Origin: Devosia nitrariae
GTDB lineage: Bacteria > Pseudomonadota > Alphaproteobacteria > Rhizobiales > Devosiaceae
Direction of reading: 5' to 3'
Assembly: GCF_030160115.1 (NCBI RefSeq)
Contig: NZ_BSNS01000012.1
Span: 1 to 64,000 of the forward strand
Length of the DNA stretch: 64,000 nucleotides
Part shown: piece by piece, positions 17,767 to 27,095 of the stretch
Layout of the letters: each line of letters opens with the position of its first letter
Position numbering within the stretch: position 1 is the first letter of the stretch
Translations under genes and position numbers: made by a program
Notes under the pieces: model-generated
What the model saw: only the letters and a program-made list of their open reading frames with translations
Told to the model about the DNA's origin: nothing
Databases searched by the model: none

Positions 17767-18213
17767 ATGACTGTTGCCTTGGAGAAGGCGCCCTATCTGG
17801 CGCTGGTGGATGATGACGCGCATTCGGTGCGGCTGCTGACCCGCACCCTCGCGGCGCAGGGCGCGCCGCGTCTCGAATGGCTGGGTAACGCCGAGGACGG
17901 CTTGAGACGCCTCACGGAGCGGCTCTCCCCGCCGGTCACTACCCGCCCCGCCCTGCTGATCGTCGACTTGCGCGCCAAAAGCACAGCGACTCGCGACTTC
18001 ACTGCCGCGGTTGCCGATGTTGCCTGCAAGGCCAGCATTCCGATCGTTGCCATGGCATCGACCGCTGATCCCGCAGAGCGCCAGGCGCTCATCGCGGCTG
18101 GAGCTGCCGCCGTGGTCCGCCGTGAGGCCGAACGCGAGGCCTATCGTCGCGAGGTCGCCAATATCGTCAGTTTCTGGGCGCGCAGCCAGCGCCTGGACGC
18201 AGTCGGCATGTAA
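17767..18213 (+). CDS. response-regulator receiver-like protein, degenerate
   Basis: 148-residue stand-alone receiver-like domain. The acidic pocket DDD (15-17), phospho-acceptor candidate Asp67 in LLIVDLRA, and conserved Ser/Thr (VAMAST, 98-99) are present. The usual lysine near the end is replaced by arginine (GAAAVVRRE), so phosphorylation switching may be altered. There is no output domain. ATG at 17767 is preferred because GAGAGGT precedes it; longer versions from 17716 exist. It diverges from the TPR membrane protein, which could be its functional partner. Confidence 0.65.
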   Translation: MTVALEKAPYLALVDDDAHSVRLLTRTLAAQGAPRLEWLGNAEDGLRRLTERLSPPVTTRPALLIVDLRAKSTATRDFTAAVADVACKASIPIVAMASTADPAERQALIAAGAAAVVRREAEREAYRREVANIVSFWARSQRLDAVGM

Positions 18214-18541
18214 CTCCTGCGTCCAGGTTCATGCCTGGCAGGAAAACCCGTTGTGCCGGTTTGCCGGACGGCGTTCCCAAATGGGCTCCTGCCGTTTCTC
18301 CCGCCTCACGGCCTCGGACGCTGTGAGGCGGAAGCTGACAGCCTTGCTCCTGGGCTGTCGACGGCGCGCGGTCGCGGCTCTTCCTCCAGCCCGTCGATCG
18401 CGCAAGGGGAGAAGCACGGTTCGCGCGATGTCCCTCCCGCGCGCAAGGCCCTCCAGCCGCCGTCGCTTCTCCCCTGTCGCCGCGCTTGACGCGCATGAAG
18501 GCTTGCCGACATGGTGTCCGCCTCATCCCCTGGGGGTTCAC
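18214..18541. repeat. hairpin-rich gene-free stretch
   Basis: 328 bp with no credible ORF. It contains a perfect 9-bp stem CCGCCTCAC (18301-18309) / GTGAGGCGG (18323-18331) and, directly after, GACAGCC (18337-18343) / GGCTGTC (18353-18359). The first stems may terminate the receiver-like gene. The remainder is GC-rich without visible promoter boxes. Confidence 0.45.
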
Positions 18542-18970
18542 ATGCGCCTGCTTTCTGCGTTGCTATGTTCGCTGATCCTCGCGCATGCCGCTTCAGCCAA
18601 GGACAAGCTCGACTTCACCCCCTTGCAAGGTGTTGCCTTTGCCCAGGCCCCGGAAGCGGGCCTCGGCGTCTGCTTCGGCGAGGACGCCGTGGATACTATC
18701 TCCTGCGCGCAGACCAGATGCATGGACGAGAGCGGCCTTGGCCCCGAGGACTGCGTAGTCGACCTCTGGTGCTTCCCGCATCGCTGGGTCGCCGACATCG
18801 CCATGCTGCATCAGGAGGGCATCCATTGGCACGGCTTCGTGTGTGACGCCATGGACCGGCCCGAGCTCGAAGCCCTTGTCGCCACCAAATGCGACAGCGA
18901 GCGGCTGATCGAGTGCAGCATCGTCCAGATGTGGGACGACGACGGCAATGAGATCGCGCTGGAAGAGTAG
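18542..18970 (+). CDS. secreted Cys-rich hypothetical protein
   Basis: 142-residue protein with a clear signal peptide (MRLLSALLCSLILAHAASA). The mature part has six or more cysteines in a regular pattern (GVCFGEDA, ISCAQTRCMDESG, EDCVVDLWCFPHRW, GFVCDAMD, KCDSERLIEC), so disulfide bonding in the periplasm is likely. The HQEGIHWHGF segment looks conserved in my memory of Rhizobiales hypothetical proteins. I cannot name its function. ATG at 18542 is the only start that gives a signal peptide. It converges with the mgtC-like gene. Confidence 0.7.
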   Translation: MRLLSALLCSLILAHAASAKDKLDFTPLQGVAFAQAPEAGLGVCFGEDAVDTISCAQTRCMDESGLGPEDCVVDLWCFPHRWVADIAMLHQEGIHWHGFVCDAMDRPELEALVATKCDSERLIECSIVQMWDDDGNEIALEE

Positions 18971-18981
18971 AGACACGAGGG

Positions 18982-19467
18982 CTAACGGTCGTCGACACCG
19001 CTGACGAAGTGGTGCGAGAAGCGCCGCAGCAGCGCCAGCACCACGATAGCAAAGAGCGAGACCACGAGCCCGGTCACATAGTAGCCGAGCGCGCAGGCGA
19101 CCCCCACCGCTCCCGCCAGCCACATGCCCGCGCCCGTCGTCAGCCCCTGCACGTTGCCGCCGCCGCGGAATATGGCACCGGCGCCGAGGAAAGCGATGCC
19201 GGCCGTCACCGCCTCGATCGCCCGGATAGGATCGGCCCGGTTCTCCGCCCCCTCGATAGTGTGAAAGATCTCGAAGGTGAGGATCGTGAAGAGACACGCC
19301 GCGACCGCGATCAGGATGTGTGTGCGAAGCCCCGCCTCCCCGGCGGTGTGCCTGCCGCGCTCGAAACCGATCATCGCTCCGAAAATGGCGGCGATGCCGA
19401 GGCGGATGAGAGTGATGCCTAGGGGCAGATGGCTTTCAACGAGGCCGAAGACATTGCCGCTATCCAT
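18982..19467 (-). CDS. MgtC/SapB family membrane protein
   Basis: 161-residue inner-membrane protein with about five hydrophobic segments. MgtC-family marks include RLGIAAIFGAMIGFERGR, GLRTHILIAVAACLFT, TAGIAFLGAGAIF and GLTTGAGMWLAGAVGVACALG. It has only the membrane domain and no C-terminal ACT-like domain. Family members act in magnesium stress or envelope physiology; the role here is unknown. ATG at 19467 gives the family-like N-terminus; the longer frame to 19551 is not protein-like. Confidence 0.82.
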   Translation of the reverse strand: MDSGNVFGLVESHLPLGITLIRLGIAAIFGAMIGFERGRHTAGEAGLRTHILIAVAACLFTILTFEIFHTIEGAENRADPIRAIEAVTAGIAFLGAGAIFRGGGNVQGLTTGAGMWLAGAVGVACALGYYVTGLVVSLFAIVVLALLRRFSHHFVSGVDDR

Positions 19468-19544
19468 TTGAAAGCCCCCACTGTTGAACCCTATCTGACA
19501 ACTGCGCGCACGCGCTGTGGTTCCGGCGGAGCTCGTCCTGTGGA

Positions 19545-19562
19545 CGGTCATGCAACCGTCAC
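19545..19562 (+). promoter_or_regulatory. candidate Pho box upstream of phnC
   Basis: Two 7-base direct repeats CGGTCAT and CCGTCAC are separated by 4 bases (GCAA), giving the 11-base periodicity of PhoB boxes (consensus near CTGTCAT). It lies about 70 bases before the phnC start, as expected if phosphate limitation induces the phosphonate importer. Inference from pattern only. Confidence 0.4.
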
Positions 19563-19630
19563 CAAACCGACATCACAGTTTAACCGGCCGATCCTAGACC
19601 CCCCGAAGTCAACTGCAAGGGGGACGGCCA

Positions 19631-20494
<864 letters not shown>

Positions 20495-20530
20495 CGTCGA
20501 TCACTGCCCCTTCCCTCAGGAGAGAACCCT

Positions 20531-21439
20531 ATGACCATGCTCCGCAAATCGATCCTCACCGCCGTGATGGCCGTTGCCGTCACCGGTACCTCCCTTGCCC
20601 AGGACAACGTCCTGCGCATTGGCCTGCTCGGCGGCGAGAACGAAGCCGACCGCCTGCGCGACAACCAGTGCCTCGTCGACCTGATGAAGGCCGAACTCGG
20701 CTTCTCCGACGTCCAGCTCTTCCCGGCTGCCGACTATGACGGCGTCATCCAGGGACTGCTCGGCGGCACCCTCGACTATGCAGAACTGGGCGCTTCCGGC
20801 TATGCCGCCATCCACCTGCGCGATCCTGATGCTGTCGAGCCGATCCTGACCACCGAGCAGACTGACGGCTCGACCGGCTATTATTCCGTCATGCTCGCCC
20901 GCGCCGACAGCGACATCACCTCGCTCGAGGACATGAAGGGCAGGAGCCTCGGCTTTGCCGATCCGGACTCGACCTCCGGCTATCTGATCCCGCTCGTGAC
21001 CCTGCCCAACGACATTGGCGCGCCGGTCGAGGAGTATTTCGGCGAAACCGGTTTCGGCGGCGGCCATGAGAACAACGTTCTCGCGGTTCTCGACGGCCAG
21101 TTCGATGCCGGCGTCACCTGGGCTTCGGGCGTCGGCGAGTTCTCCGAGGGCTACACCTCCGGCAACATCCGTTCGATGGTCGACAAGGGCATGCTCGACA
21201 TGGAGGACGTCGTGCAGATCTGGCAGTCGCCGCTGATCCCCAACGGTCCGATCGTCGTACGCTCGGGGCTGCCCGAGGAAACCAAACTGGCCATCAAGGA
21301 CTTCCTGATGGCGCTCCCCGAGACCAACTACGAGTGCTTCCGCGCGGCCCAGTCGGGCGACTACAACGGCTTCGTCGAGGTCGACGCCTCGTTCTACCAG
21401 CCGATCATCGACGCCCGTAAGGCCACCATCGGCGGCTGA
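20531..21439 (+). CDS. phnD: phosphonate ABC transporter substrate-binding protein
   Basis: Periplasmic phosphonate-binding lipid-free SBP of 302 residues with a signal peptide ending near TGTSLAQ. Family features include LRIGLLGGENEADRL, the DYAELGASGYAAIHLR motif, and the anion-site segment FADPDSTSGYLIP, where Ser/Thr residues bind the phosphonate group. It has a strong ribosome site (AGGAGAG). A hairpin with a T-run follows it, which probably raises its level relative to the permeases. Confidence 0.93.
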   Translation: MTMLRKSILTAVMAVAVTGTSLAQDNVLRIGLLGGENEADRLRDNQCLVDLMKAELGFSDVQLFPAADYDGVIQGLLGGTLDYAELGASGYAAIHLRDPDAVEPILTTEQTDGSTGYYSVMLARADSDITSLEDMKGRSLGFADPDSTSGYLIPLVTLPNDIGAPVEEYFGETGFGGGHENNVLAVLDGQFDAGVTWASGVGEFSEGYTSGNIRSMVDKGMLDMEDVVQIWQSPLIPNGPIVVRSGLPEETKLAIKDFLMALPETNYECFRAAQSGDYNGFVEVDASFYQPIIDARKATIGG

Positions 21440-21451
21440 ACCAATCCCGGC

Positions 21452-21493
21452 GCGGGTCGGCTTCTCGAGCAGGAGCCGGCCCGCTGCTTTTTT
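21452..21493 (+). terminator. hairpin with T-run between phnD and phnE1
   Basis: Fourteen-base arms (GCGGGTCGGCTTCT, 21452-21465 and AGGAGCCGGCCCGC, 21471-21484) with a 5-base loop, followed after TGC by TTTTTT at 21488-21493. This is a classical intrinsic terminator. Because phnE1 starts 17 bases later in the same operon, it most likely acts as a partial terminator that sets phnCD above phnE expression. Confidence 0.8.
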
Positions 21494-21510
21494 AAGGACT
21501 CGAGGGCCTC

Positions 21511-22479
21511 ATGACCGACGCCACCGTGCCCCACGCCAGCCTCACACCCGAGACCATCGACGTTCACAACCACTACCGGCAGCTGGTGGCGACCCGCCGT
21601 CTTTATACGATCGGCACGCTCCTTGTTCTTGCCGTGGTGCTCGTCGGCGCGCTGATCTTTGCCAACGACGCCAGCGCCGGTAAATTCCTCGACCGGCTGC
21701 CCTATCTCCTCGATTTCATCAAGACCTTCACGCCCGACGATCCGGTCGAGATCGTGCGCGCGCTTTTCGACCTGCCCTCGCCCTACGCCGACGGCTCATT
21801 CAAATACGACTACGAGGAAGGCCGCCACTATCTCTTCGGCGACGTCTATCTGCCCGAGTATTTCTACCAGATGCTGGTGACGCTCAACATCGCGTTCCTG
21901 TCGACCCTCGTCGGGGGCTTGTTTGCCTTCTGCCTCTGCTTTTTCGCTGCCACCAACCTCGTTGGCGCTGGCCCCGTCCGTTTCATCGTGCGCCGCGTGT
22001 TCGAGCTGCTGCGCGCTTTCCCCGAGATCGTCATCGCCGGGCTCTTTGCCGCCATTCTCTCGCTCGGCCCCATCGCGGCGATCTTTGCCGTCTCGCTCCA
22101 CACCATCGGTGCCCTCGGCAAGATGTTCTTCGAAATCGTCGAGAACGCCGACATGAAGCCGGACGACGGTCTCAAGGCCAGCGGCGCCAACTGGTTCGAG
22201 CGGGTCCGTTTCGGCATCGTGCCGCAGGTGCTGCCCAACCTCGTTTCCTATTTTCTCCTGCGCGCCGAGATCAATGTGCGCGCCTCGACCATCATAGGCG
22301 CCGTCGGCGGCGGCGGCATCGGCGAGGTCTTCCGACAGTCGATCGGCCGCGATCACGCCGCCAAGACCTATGCAATCGTCATCCTGCTGTTCCTGACCAT
22401 CGTTGCTGTCGATCAGCTCTCCGGCTGGCTGCGCCACCGGCTCGTCGGCAACCAGGCCTTCCAGTTCGGCGGCACGTGA
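21511..22479 (+). CDS. phnE1: phosphonate ABC transporter permease
   Basis: Inner-membrane permease of 322 residues. The N-terminal transmembrane helix (LYTIGTLLVLAVVLVGALIF) is followed by a periplasmic segment and then the BPD_transp_1 core, with the EAA-like loop ADMKPDDGLKASGANWFERV that contacts PhnC, and the conserved INVRASTIIGAVGGGGIGEV near the end. It partners with phnE2 to form the channel. Start ATG lies just after the phnD terminator. Confidence 0.92.
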   Translation: MTDATVPHASLTPETIDVHNHYRQLVATRRLYTIGTLLVLAVVLVGALIFANDASAGKFLDRLPYLLDFIKTFTPDDPVEIVRALFDLPSPYADGSFKYDYEEGRHYLFGDVYLPEYFYQMLVTLNIAFLSTLVGGLFAFCLCFFAATNLVGAGPVRFIVRRVFELLRAFPEIVIAGLFAAILSLGPIAAIFAVSLHTIGALGKMFFEIVENADMKPDDGLKASGANWFERVRFGIVPQVLPNLVSYFLLRAEINVRASTIIGAVGGGGIGEVFRQSIGRDHAAKTYAIVILLFLTIVAVDQLSGWLRHRLVGNQAFQFGGT

Positions 22480-22492
22480 GAGGCTTAAAGAG

Positions 22493-23842
22493 ATGAGCGC
22501 GATCACCCTGACCAACACCGAACGCCAGGCCTTGCGCGAAGCGCACGCGAAGGTGCTCCGCCCCAGCCTTGTCAAGCGCATCGCCGGTCCGCTCGTCATC
22601 CTTGGCACCATCGCCTATGCGGTCTTCTGCTGGTTCTTCTTCGATATCGGCACCACCATCGCCGAGGGTCGCTGGGATCGCACCGTTCCCTATCTTGCCG
22701 ATTGGGTGACCTGGGAAGCCCAGCCGCGCTATCGCTTCCGCGACGGCGGCGTCGTCGAGATCGAGCATCAGCGCTTCTCGCCCCTGGGCGAGAACCCTGA
22801 TCCTGACTGGATGCTGAGGCTGCCCGACGGGCGTGATGCCGTCACCTTCCGCGACTTTGCCGACCGCGTCGAGATCGCCCCGAGAGAGGTCCTCGTTTAT
22901 CTCGCCGGTACACCGTACGGCGTGGCGTTGACCGACGGTGCGGCGGTAATGCCGCCCGATGCCCCGGCTGCGTTCGAAGAAAAGAACGGCCGCGTCACCG
23001 TCCATTTCGGCTTTGCCGGTTCGGCCGAGATCCGCAACACCCAGGTGCTCATCCGCCGCCGCTTTTTCGGCTGGGAGAACTTCTGGTTCGACACCCAGTC
23101 TCCCTTCTGGGACATGAGCCCGCCCGAGCTGATTGCTTCGGCCGTCTCGTCCGAACGTATCGATCCGGCCCGATCGAACCTGTCGCTGATCATCAGCGAG
23201 TTCCTCACCAATTCCGAATGGCAGCACGGCGACGTCTTCAACAAGCTGCTGCAGACCATCGTCATGGCCTTCGTCGGCACGCTCTTTGCCTGCCTCCTCG
23301 CTTTCCCGCTCGCCTTCATCGCCGCCCGCAACATCACCCGCAACCGCCCGCTCAGCTGGATCACCAAGCGCTTCTTCGACTTCACCCGGTCGGTCGACAT
23401 GCTGATCTGGGCGCTGGTGTTCGTGCGCGGCTTCGGCCCCGGACCGCTGGCCGGCATATCGGCGATCTTCGTGACCGACACCGGCACCTTCGGCAAGCTC
23501 TATTCGGAAACGCTCGAAAACATCGACGACAAGCAGCGCGAGGGCGTGAAGTCCGTCGGCGCCGGCCCGATGAGCGTCCAGCGCTACGGCGTGATGCCGC
23601 AGGTCCTGCCGGCCTTTGCCTCCCAGGCGCTCTACTTCTGGGAGTCCAATACCCGCGGCGCCACCATCATCGGCGCGGTCGGTGCTGGCGGCATTGGTCT
23701 CAAACTCCTCGAAGCCATGCGCACCAATGCCGACTGGGAGAACGTCGCCTATATGGTCTGCCTCATACTCGTCGTCGTCTACGTCTTCGACGGCATTTCC
23801 AACGCCATCCGCTCCCGGCTCATCGGGCGCGCCTCCCGCTGA
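22493..23842 (+). CDS. phnE2: phosphonate ABC transporter permease, second
   Basis: Second permease subunit, 449 residues, clearly longer than phnE1. A first helix (GPLVILGTIAYAVFCWFFF) is followed by an unusually large non-membrane insert of about 170 residues before the permease core. The core shows FVGTLFACLLAFPLAFIAAR, an EAA-like loop (DDKQREGVKSVGAGPMS), and ATIIGAVGAGGIGLKLL. ATG at 22493 is preferred over an upstream in-frame start at 22403 that lies inside phnE1. It is 13 bp downstream of phnE1. Confidence 0.9.
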   Translation: MSAITLTNTERQALREAHAKVLRPSLVKRIAGPLVILGTIAYAVFCWFFFDIGTTIAEGRWDRTVPYLADWVTWEAQPRYRFRDGGVVEIEHQRFSPLGENPDPDWMLRLPDGRDAVTFRDFADRVEIAPREVLVYLAGTPYGVALTDGAAVMPPDAPAAFEEKNGRVTVHFGFAGSAEIRNTQVLIRRRFFGWENFWFDTQSPFWDMSPPELIASAVSSERIDPARSNLSLIISEFLTNSEWQHGDVFNKLLQTIVMAFVGTLFACLLAFPLAFIAARNITRNRPLSWITKRFFDFTRSVDMLIWALVFVRGFGPGPLAGISAIFVTDTGTFGKLYSETLENIDDKQREGVKSVGAGPMSVQRYGVMPQVLPAFASQALYFWESNTRGATIIGAVGAGGIGLKLLEAMRTNADWENVAYMVCLILVVVYVFDGISNAIRSRLIGRASR

Positions 23843-23959
23843 GCGTCCCCACCTGGGGAAAACCTTCAGCCACGCGCATTTGTGATTCGGCCTCGGGGCG
23901 TTTTCGCGCGGTTGTCACACGGATCAGCTAGCCAGAACAGATTCTGGAAGTACCCGATC

Positions 23960-24667
23960 ATGCGTTGTGCCATCTACTTCATTCCTGCCCGCAACAATCC
24001 GCTGACTGTGGCGGCGACGCGCTGGCTGGGCCGCGACGCCTATACGGGCGAACGCGTCAAGAGCGGTGGCGTCGAAGGCCTGATCGAGGAGGACCGCGCG
24101 TTCCTGACTGCGCCGGTGCGGCGCTTCGGCTTCCATGGCACGCTGCGAGCGCCTTTCCAACTCGTGGAAGGCTTTTCGATCGAGGCCCTGGCCAGGGCTC
24201 TGGCGCGCTTTACCCGCCAGCGACCTTCTCTCCTCATCCCTCGTACCGACATCCGCCTGCTCGACAGCTTCTTCTGCCTCTTGCCCGACGCCCCTTCGCC
24301 GGAGGTCAATGCGCTTGCCGCGGAAGTCGTGATGAGCTTCGATCATTTCCGGGCGCCCATGAGCGAGGGTGAATTGGAGCGGCGCTATCCGCTCCGGTTG
24401 ACCGACCGACAGCACGCCAACCTCCTCGCCTGGGGACACCCCTTTGTCCTCGACGACTACCGCTTCCACATGAGCCTGACCGGACCCGTGCCCCAGAACG
24501 AGCAAACCTACGTGCTGACGGTCCTCAAACGCTATTTCGGCACGCTGACCAGCGCGCCGCTGCTGATCGATCAGCTTGCGCTCTTTTATGAGCCCGAGCC
24601 CAACGCGCCCATGTGTATCCATTCGGTGCACAGGCTGGCCGAGCTGCGCGCCTTGCGCAGCGCCTGA
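23960..24667 (+). CDS. DUF1045 protein, 2H phosphoesterase-like
   Basis: 235-residue protein of the DUF1045 family that accompanies phosphonate clusters. Two H-x-T/S-L motifs define a 2H phosphoesterase fold: FHGTL (His59) and FHMSL (His170). The likely substrate is a cyclic or 2',3'-type phosphodiester produced in phosphonate breakdown, but this is inference. The start ATG at 23960 (MRCAIYFIPARNNPL) has GGAAG upstream; the frame opens earlier at 23882. It sits 117 bp after phnE2. No phnG-M lyase genes are in the window. Confidence 0.8.
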   Translation: MRCAIYFIPARNNPLTVAATRWLGRDAYTGERVKSGGVEGLIEEDRAFLTAPVRRFGFHGTLRAPFQLVEGFSIEALARALARFTRQRPSLLIPRTDIRLLDSFFCLLPDAPSPEVNALAAEVVMSFDHFRAPMSEGELERRYPLRLTDRQHANLLAWGHPFVLDDYRFHMSLTGPVPQNEQTYVLTVLKRYFGTLTSAPLLIDQLALFYEPEPNAPMCIHSVHRLAELRALRSA

Positions 24668-24757
24668 GTGACAAACGCCAGCCCCACCGCCTAACATACC
24701 TCGATCCATACGGACCGACGGCGCAATGTCCCTTCGACGGGAACACTCATTTCCCCC

Positions 24758-24788
24758 TTTACCTCAACTGCACTTGAGGTTGTAGAGA
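24758..24788 (+). promoter_or_regulatory. SoxR/MerR-type promoter with 19-bp spacer
   Basis: Near-perfect inverted repeat CCTCAACTGCACTTGAGG (24762-24779; only the C-C pair mismatches) sits between a candidate -35 (TTTACC, 24758-24763) and -10 (TAGAGA, 24783-24788) separated by exactly 19 bases. Overlong 19-bp spacers with this CCTCAA...TTGAGG dyad are typical of SoxR-activated promoters. It drives the MFS transporter gene. No soxR gene is in the window. Confidence 0.6.
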
Positions 24789-24862
24789 CTAACGTGATTC
24801 CGGTGGGCATCGGCCTCTCCGGCTCCAAAATGTCGAAGTCTGAGCAGGTTGAGGACCCAACG

Positions 24863-26296
24863 ATGAGCGCAGATCAACAGGGCTGGCGCATGATGTTTGC
24901 CGAAGGCCGTGCTCTCGCGGTCGTCGTCTTTGCCGGCGGCGTCGGCCTCCAGGCCATCGAAACCTTCATCGGCTCGACCCTGCTGCCGTCGGTTGTCGCC
25001 GACATCGGGGGCCTGGAGCTCTTTGCCTGGAACACCACGGTGTTCATCGTCGCGTCGATCGTTGCCGCGATCTTTGCGGCGGTCCGGCCCTTCGGCATCG
25101 GTCCGAGGGGCAGCTACGTGCTGGCCGCATTGAGTTTTGCCCTGGGCAGCCTCATTTGCGGGGCCGCGCCCAACATGCAGGTAATGCTTGTCGGCCGGGC
25201 GGTGCAGGGCTTCGGTGGCGGGCTGATCACCGCGATGAGCTACGCCATGATCCGCATTGTCTTTCCCGAGGCGCTGTGGGGCCGCGCCTTCGCACTGATC
25301 TCGAGCGTCTGGGGTGTCTCGACTCTGATCGGCCCAGCGATCGGCGGTGTATTCGCCAGTCTCGACGCCTGGCGTTGGGCCTTCTGGCTCCTGGTACCAC
25401 TGGCCGCCCTCCTCGGCGTCTTCGCTTTTCGCGTGATCCCGGCAAGGAGCGGCGAGGCCGGCATGTCGTCTTTTCCTGTTCCCCAGATCCTGCTGCTCGT
25501 TGGCGCCGTACTCGCCGTTTCCCTCGCCTCGATCCTGACCGAGAACGTGCCGACGTCCGCGCTGCTCATTGTGCTGGCGGTGCTGGCCATCGTTGTACTG
25601 GGCGTCCTCGACCAGCGCAGCAAAAGCCATCTTCTTCCACGAGGCACCTTTGCGCCTAGCAGCAGACTCGCTCCGCTTCTTGCCGCCATGCTGCTAGTCA
25701 ATCTCGCCATCATCTGCGATATTTTCGTGCCGCTGTTCGTCCAGAACCTGCATGGCCAATCGCCGCTGATCGCCGGCTACATGGTGGCCCTCGTCGCCCT
25801 CGGGTGGAGCTCGGGCTCCGTCGTGGCCTCGAGCTGGACCGGCGCGCGAGCGCGCATCGTCCTCGTGCTCGGCCCGACCTTCCAGGCCGTCGCGACGGTC
25901 GGGCTTGCCCTCTTCCTCGGGCTCGACAATCGCAATGGCGATCTGCTGCCGCTGCTTCCGGTCGGCATCGCACTGATCCTGCTTGGTGCCGGCATCGGCA
26001 TTTCATGGCCGCATCTGTCGACCCGTCTGCTGCGCGCGGCCCCGGAAGGCGAAGGCGATGTAACCACGGCGTCGATTTCGATGACCCAGGCTTTCGCTGC
26101 CGGGTTGGGCGCCGCTGTCGCCGGTGTCATCGTCAACGCCGCTGGCCTCGCGTCGGCACAGACCACCGCGGCACTCGTCAACGCCTCCACTTGGCTCTTT
26201 AGTCTGTTTACCCTGGTGCCACTCGTGGCGATCCCGATCGTCTGGACGATCGTGCGCGGCGAGCAGTTGGTCGCGGTGGAGGAGCCGGCCGAGTAG
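24863..26296 (+). CDS. MFS transporter, DHA2-like multidrug efflux type
   Basis: Major facilitator of 477 residues with about 14 hydrophobic segments, suggesting the drug:H+ antiporter-2 layout. Motifs include the central FGGGLITAMSYAMIRIVF and ALISSVWGVSTLIGPAIGG (motif C-like, antiporters). Substrate unknown. ATG at 24863 (MSADQQGWRM) is chosen because GAGGA lies 7 bases upstream and it falls downstream of the predicted transcript start near 24795; in-frame GTG at 24794 and ATG at 24830 are alternatives. Convergent with the SDR gene, 9 bp away. Confidence 0.85.
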   Translation: MSADQQGWRMMFAEGRALAVVVFAGGVGLQAIETFIGSTLLPSVVADIGGLELFAWNTTVFIVASIVAAIFAAVRPFGIGPRGSYVLAALSFALGSLICGAAPNMQVMLVGRAVQGFGGGLITAMSYAMIRIVFPEALWGRAFALISSVWGVSTLIGPAIGGVFASLDAWRWAFWLLVPLAALLGVFAFRVIPARSGEAGMSSFPVPQILLLVGAVLAVSLASILTENVPTSALLIVLAVLAIVVLGVLDQRSKSHLLPRGTFAPSSRLAPLLAAMLLVNLAIICDIFVPLFVQNLHGQSPLIAGYMVALVALGWSSGSVVASSWTGARARIVLVLGPTFQAVATVGLALFLGLDNRNGDLLPLLPVGIALILLGAGIGISWPHLSTRLLRAAPEGEGDVTTASISMTQAFAAGLGAAVAGVIVNAAGLASAQTTAALVNASTWLFSLFTLVPLVAIPIVWTIVRGEQLVAVEEPAE

Positions 26297-26305
26297 ACGG
26301 GTTTC

Positions 26306-27091
26306 CTACACAGTCTTCAGCCATCCGCCATCGACGAAATAAGTCGACCCGGTCGAGTAGCTGGCCTTGTCCGAGCACAGGAACACGAAGAAATTCGCCA
26401 GTTCCTCGGGCGAGGCGAACCGCTTCATGCCGCCGGCCTCGTCGGCGACCGACTGCAGATAGGCTTGATACCCGTCTTCGCCATGCAACTGCTTTGCCGT
26501 CTTGATCCAGTCGGGGGTGAGGACCAAGCCGGGATTGACGCAGTTGACGCGGATGTTGTCGCCGACCACCTCGTTGGCCAGCGTCTTGGAGAACATCATC
26601 AGCGCCGCCTTGGTGGTGTTGTAGATCGGCTCGTACCACAAGGGCTGTACCGCACAGATCGAGGCGTTGTGGACCACCACCCCACCGCCACGCGCCTTCA
26701 TTGTCGGAACGATGCCGCGCGCGAGCCGCACGGCAGCCATCACGTGCAGGTCCCAGTAGTACTGCCACTTGCCGTCGTCCGCTTCGAGGATGGTCTCGTT
26801 GGAACCAGTGCCGGCATTGTTGATAAGGATGTCAGCGCCGCCGAAGGCCGCGTGCGTTTCGGATACGACGGCATCGCATCCCTCAGCCGTCGCGACATCC
26901 GCGGCGACAGCGATGGTCGAGACGCCGAACGCCTCGGCAATGCGCGTTGCTTCAGCGCTGCCACGTTCCTCGTTCCGCCCGACCAGCACAAGACTGGCGC
27001 CTTCGGCCGCCAGTCCCTCGGCCACCGCCAGCCCGATACCGACCGTTCCGCCGGTAATAACCGCCACTTTGCCGGAAAGTCCGAGATCCAT
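26306..27091 (-). CDS. short-chain dehydrogenase/reductase
   Basis: Classical NAD(P)-dependent SDR of 261 residues. The cofactor motif TGGTVGIGLAVA, the NNAGTGS segment, catalytic Ser in NASICAV and the YNTTK catalytic pair are all present. The C-terminal STGSTYFVDGGW is family-typical. Substrate is unknown, but it follows the zinc dehydrogenase gene with a 4-bp gap and lies in the frc operon, so a sugar or polyol substrate is likely. Confidence 0.88.
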   Translation of the reverse strand: MDLGLSGKVAVITGGTVGIGLAVAEGLAAEGASLVLVGRNEERGSAEATRIAEAFGVSTIAVAADVATAEGCDAVVSETHAAFGGADILINNAGTGSNETILEADDGKWQYYWDLHVMAAVRLARGIVPTMKARGGGVVVHNASICAVQPLWYEPIYNTTKAALMMFSKTLANEVVGDNIRVNCVNPGLVLTPDWIKTAKQLHGEDGYQAYLQSVADEAGGMKRFASPEELANFFVFLCSDKASYSTGSTYFVDGGWLKTV

Positions 27092-27095
27092 GGGA

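Noticed and set aside
24794..24862. N-terminal extension of the MFS frame from a GTG
   Set aside because: It starts at the predicted transcription start, lacks a ribosome site and is not needed for the first membrane helix.
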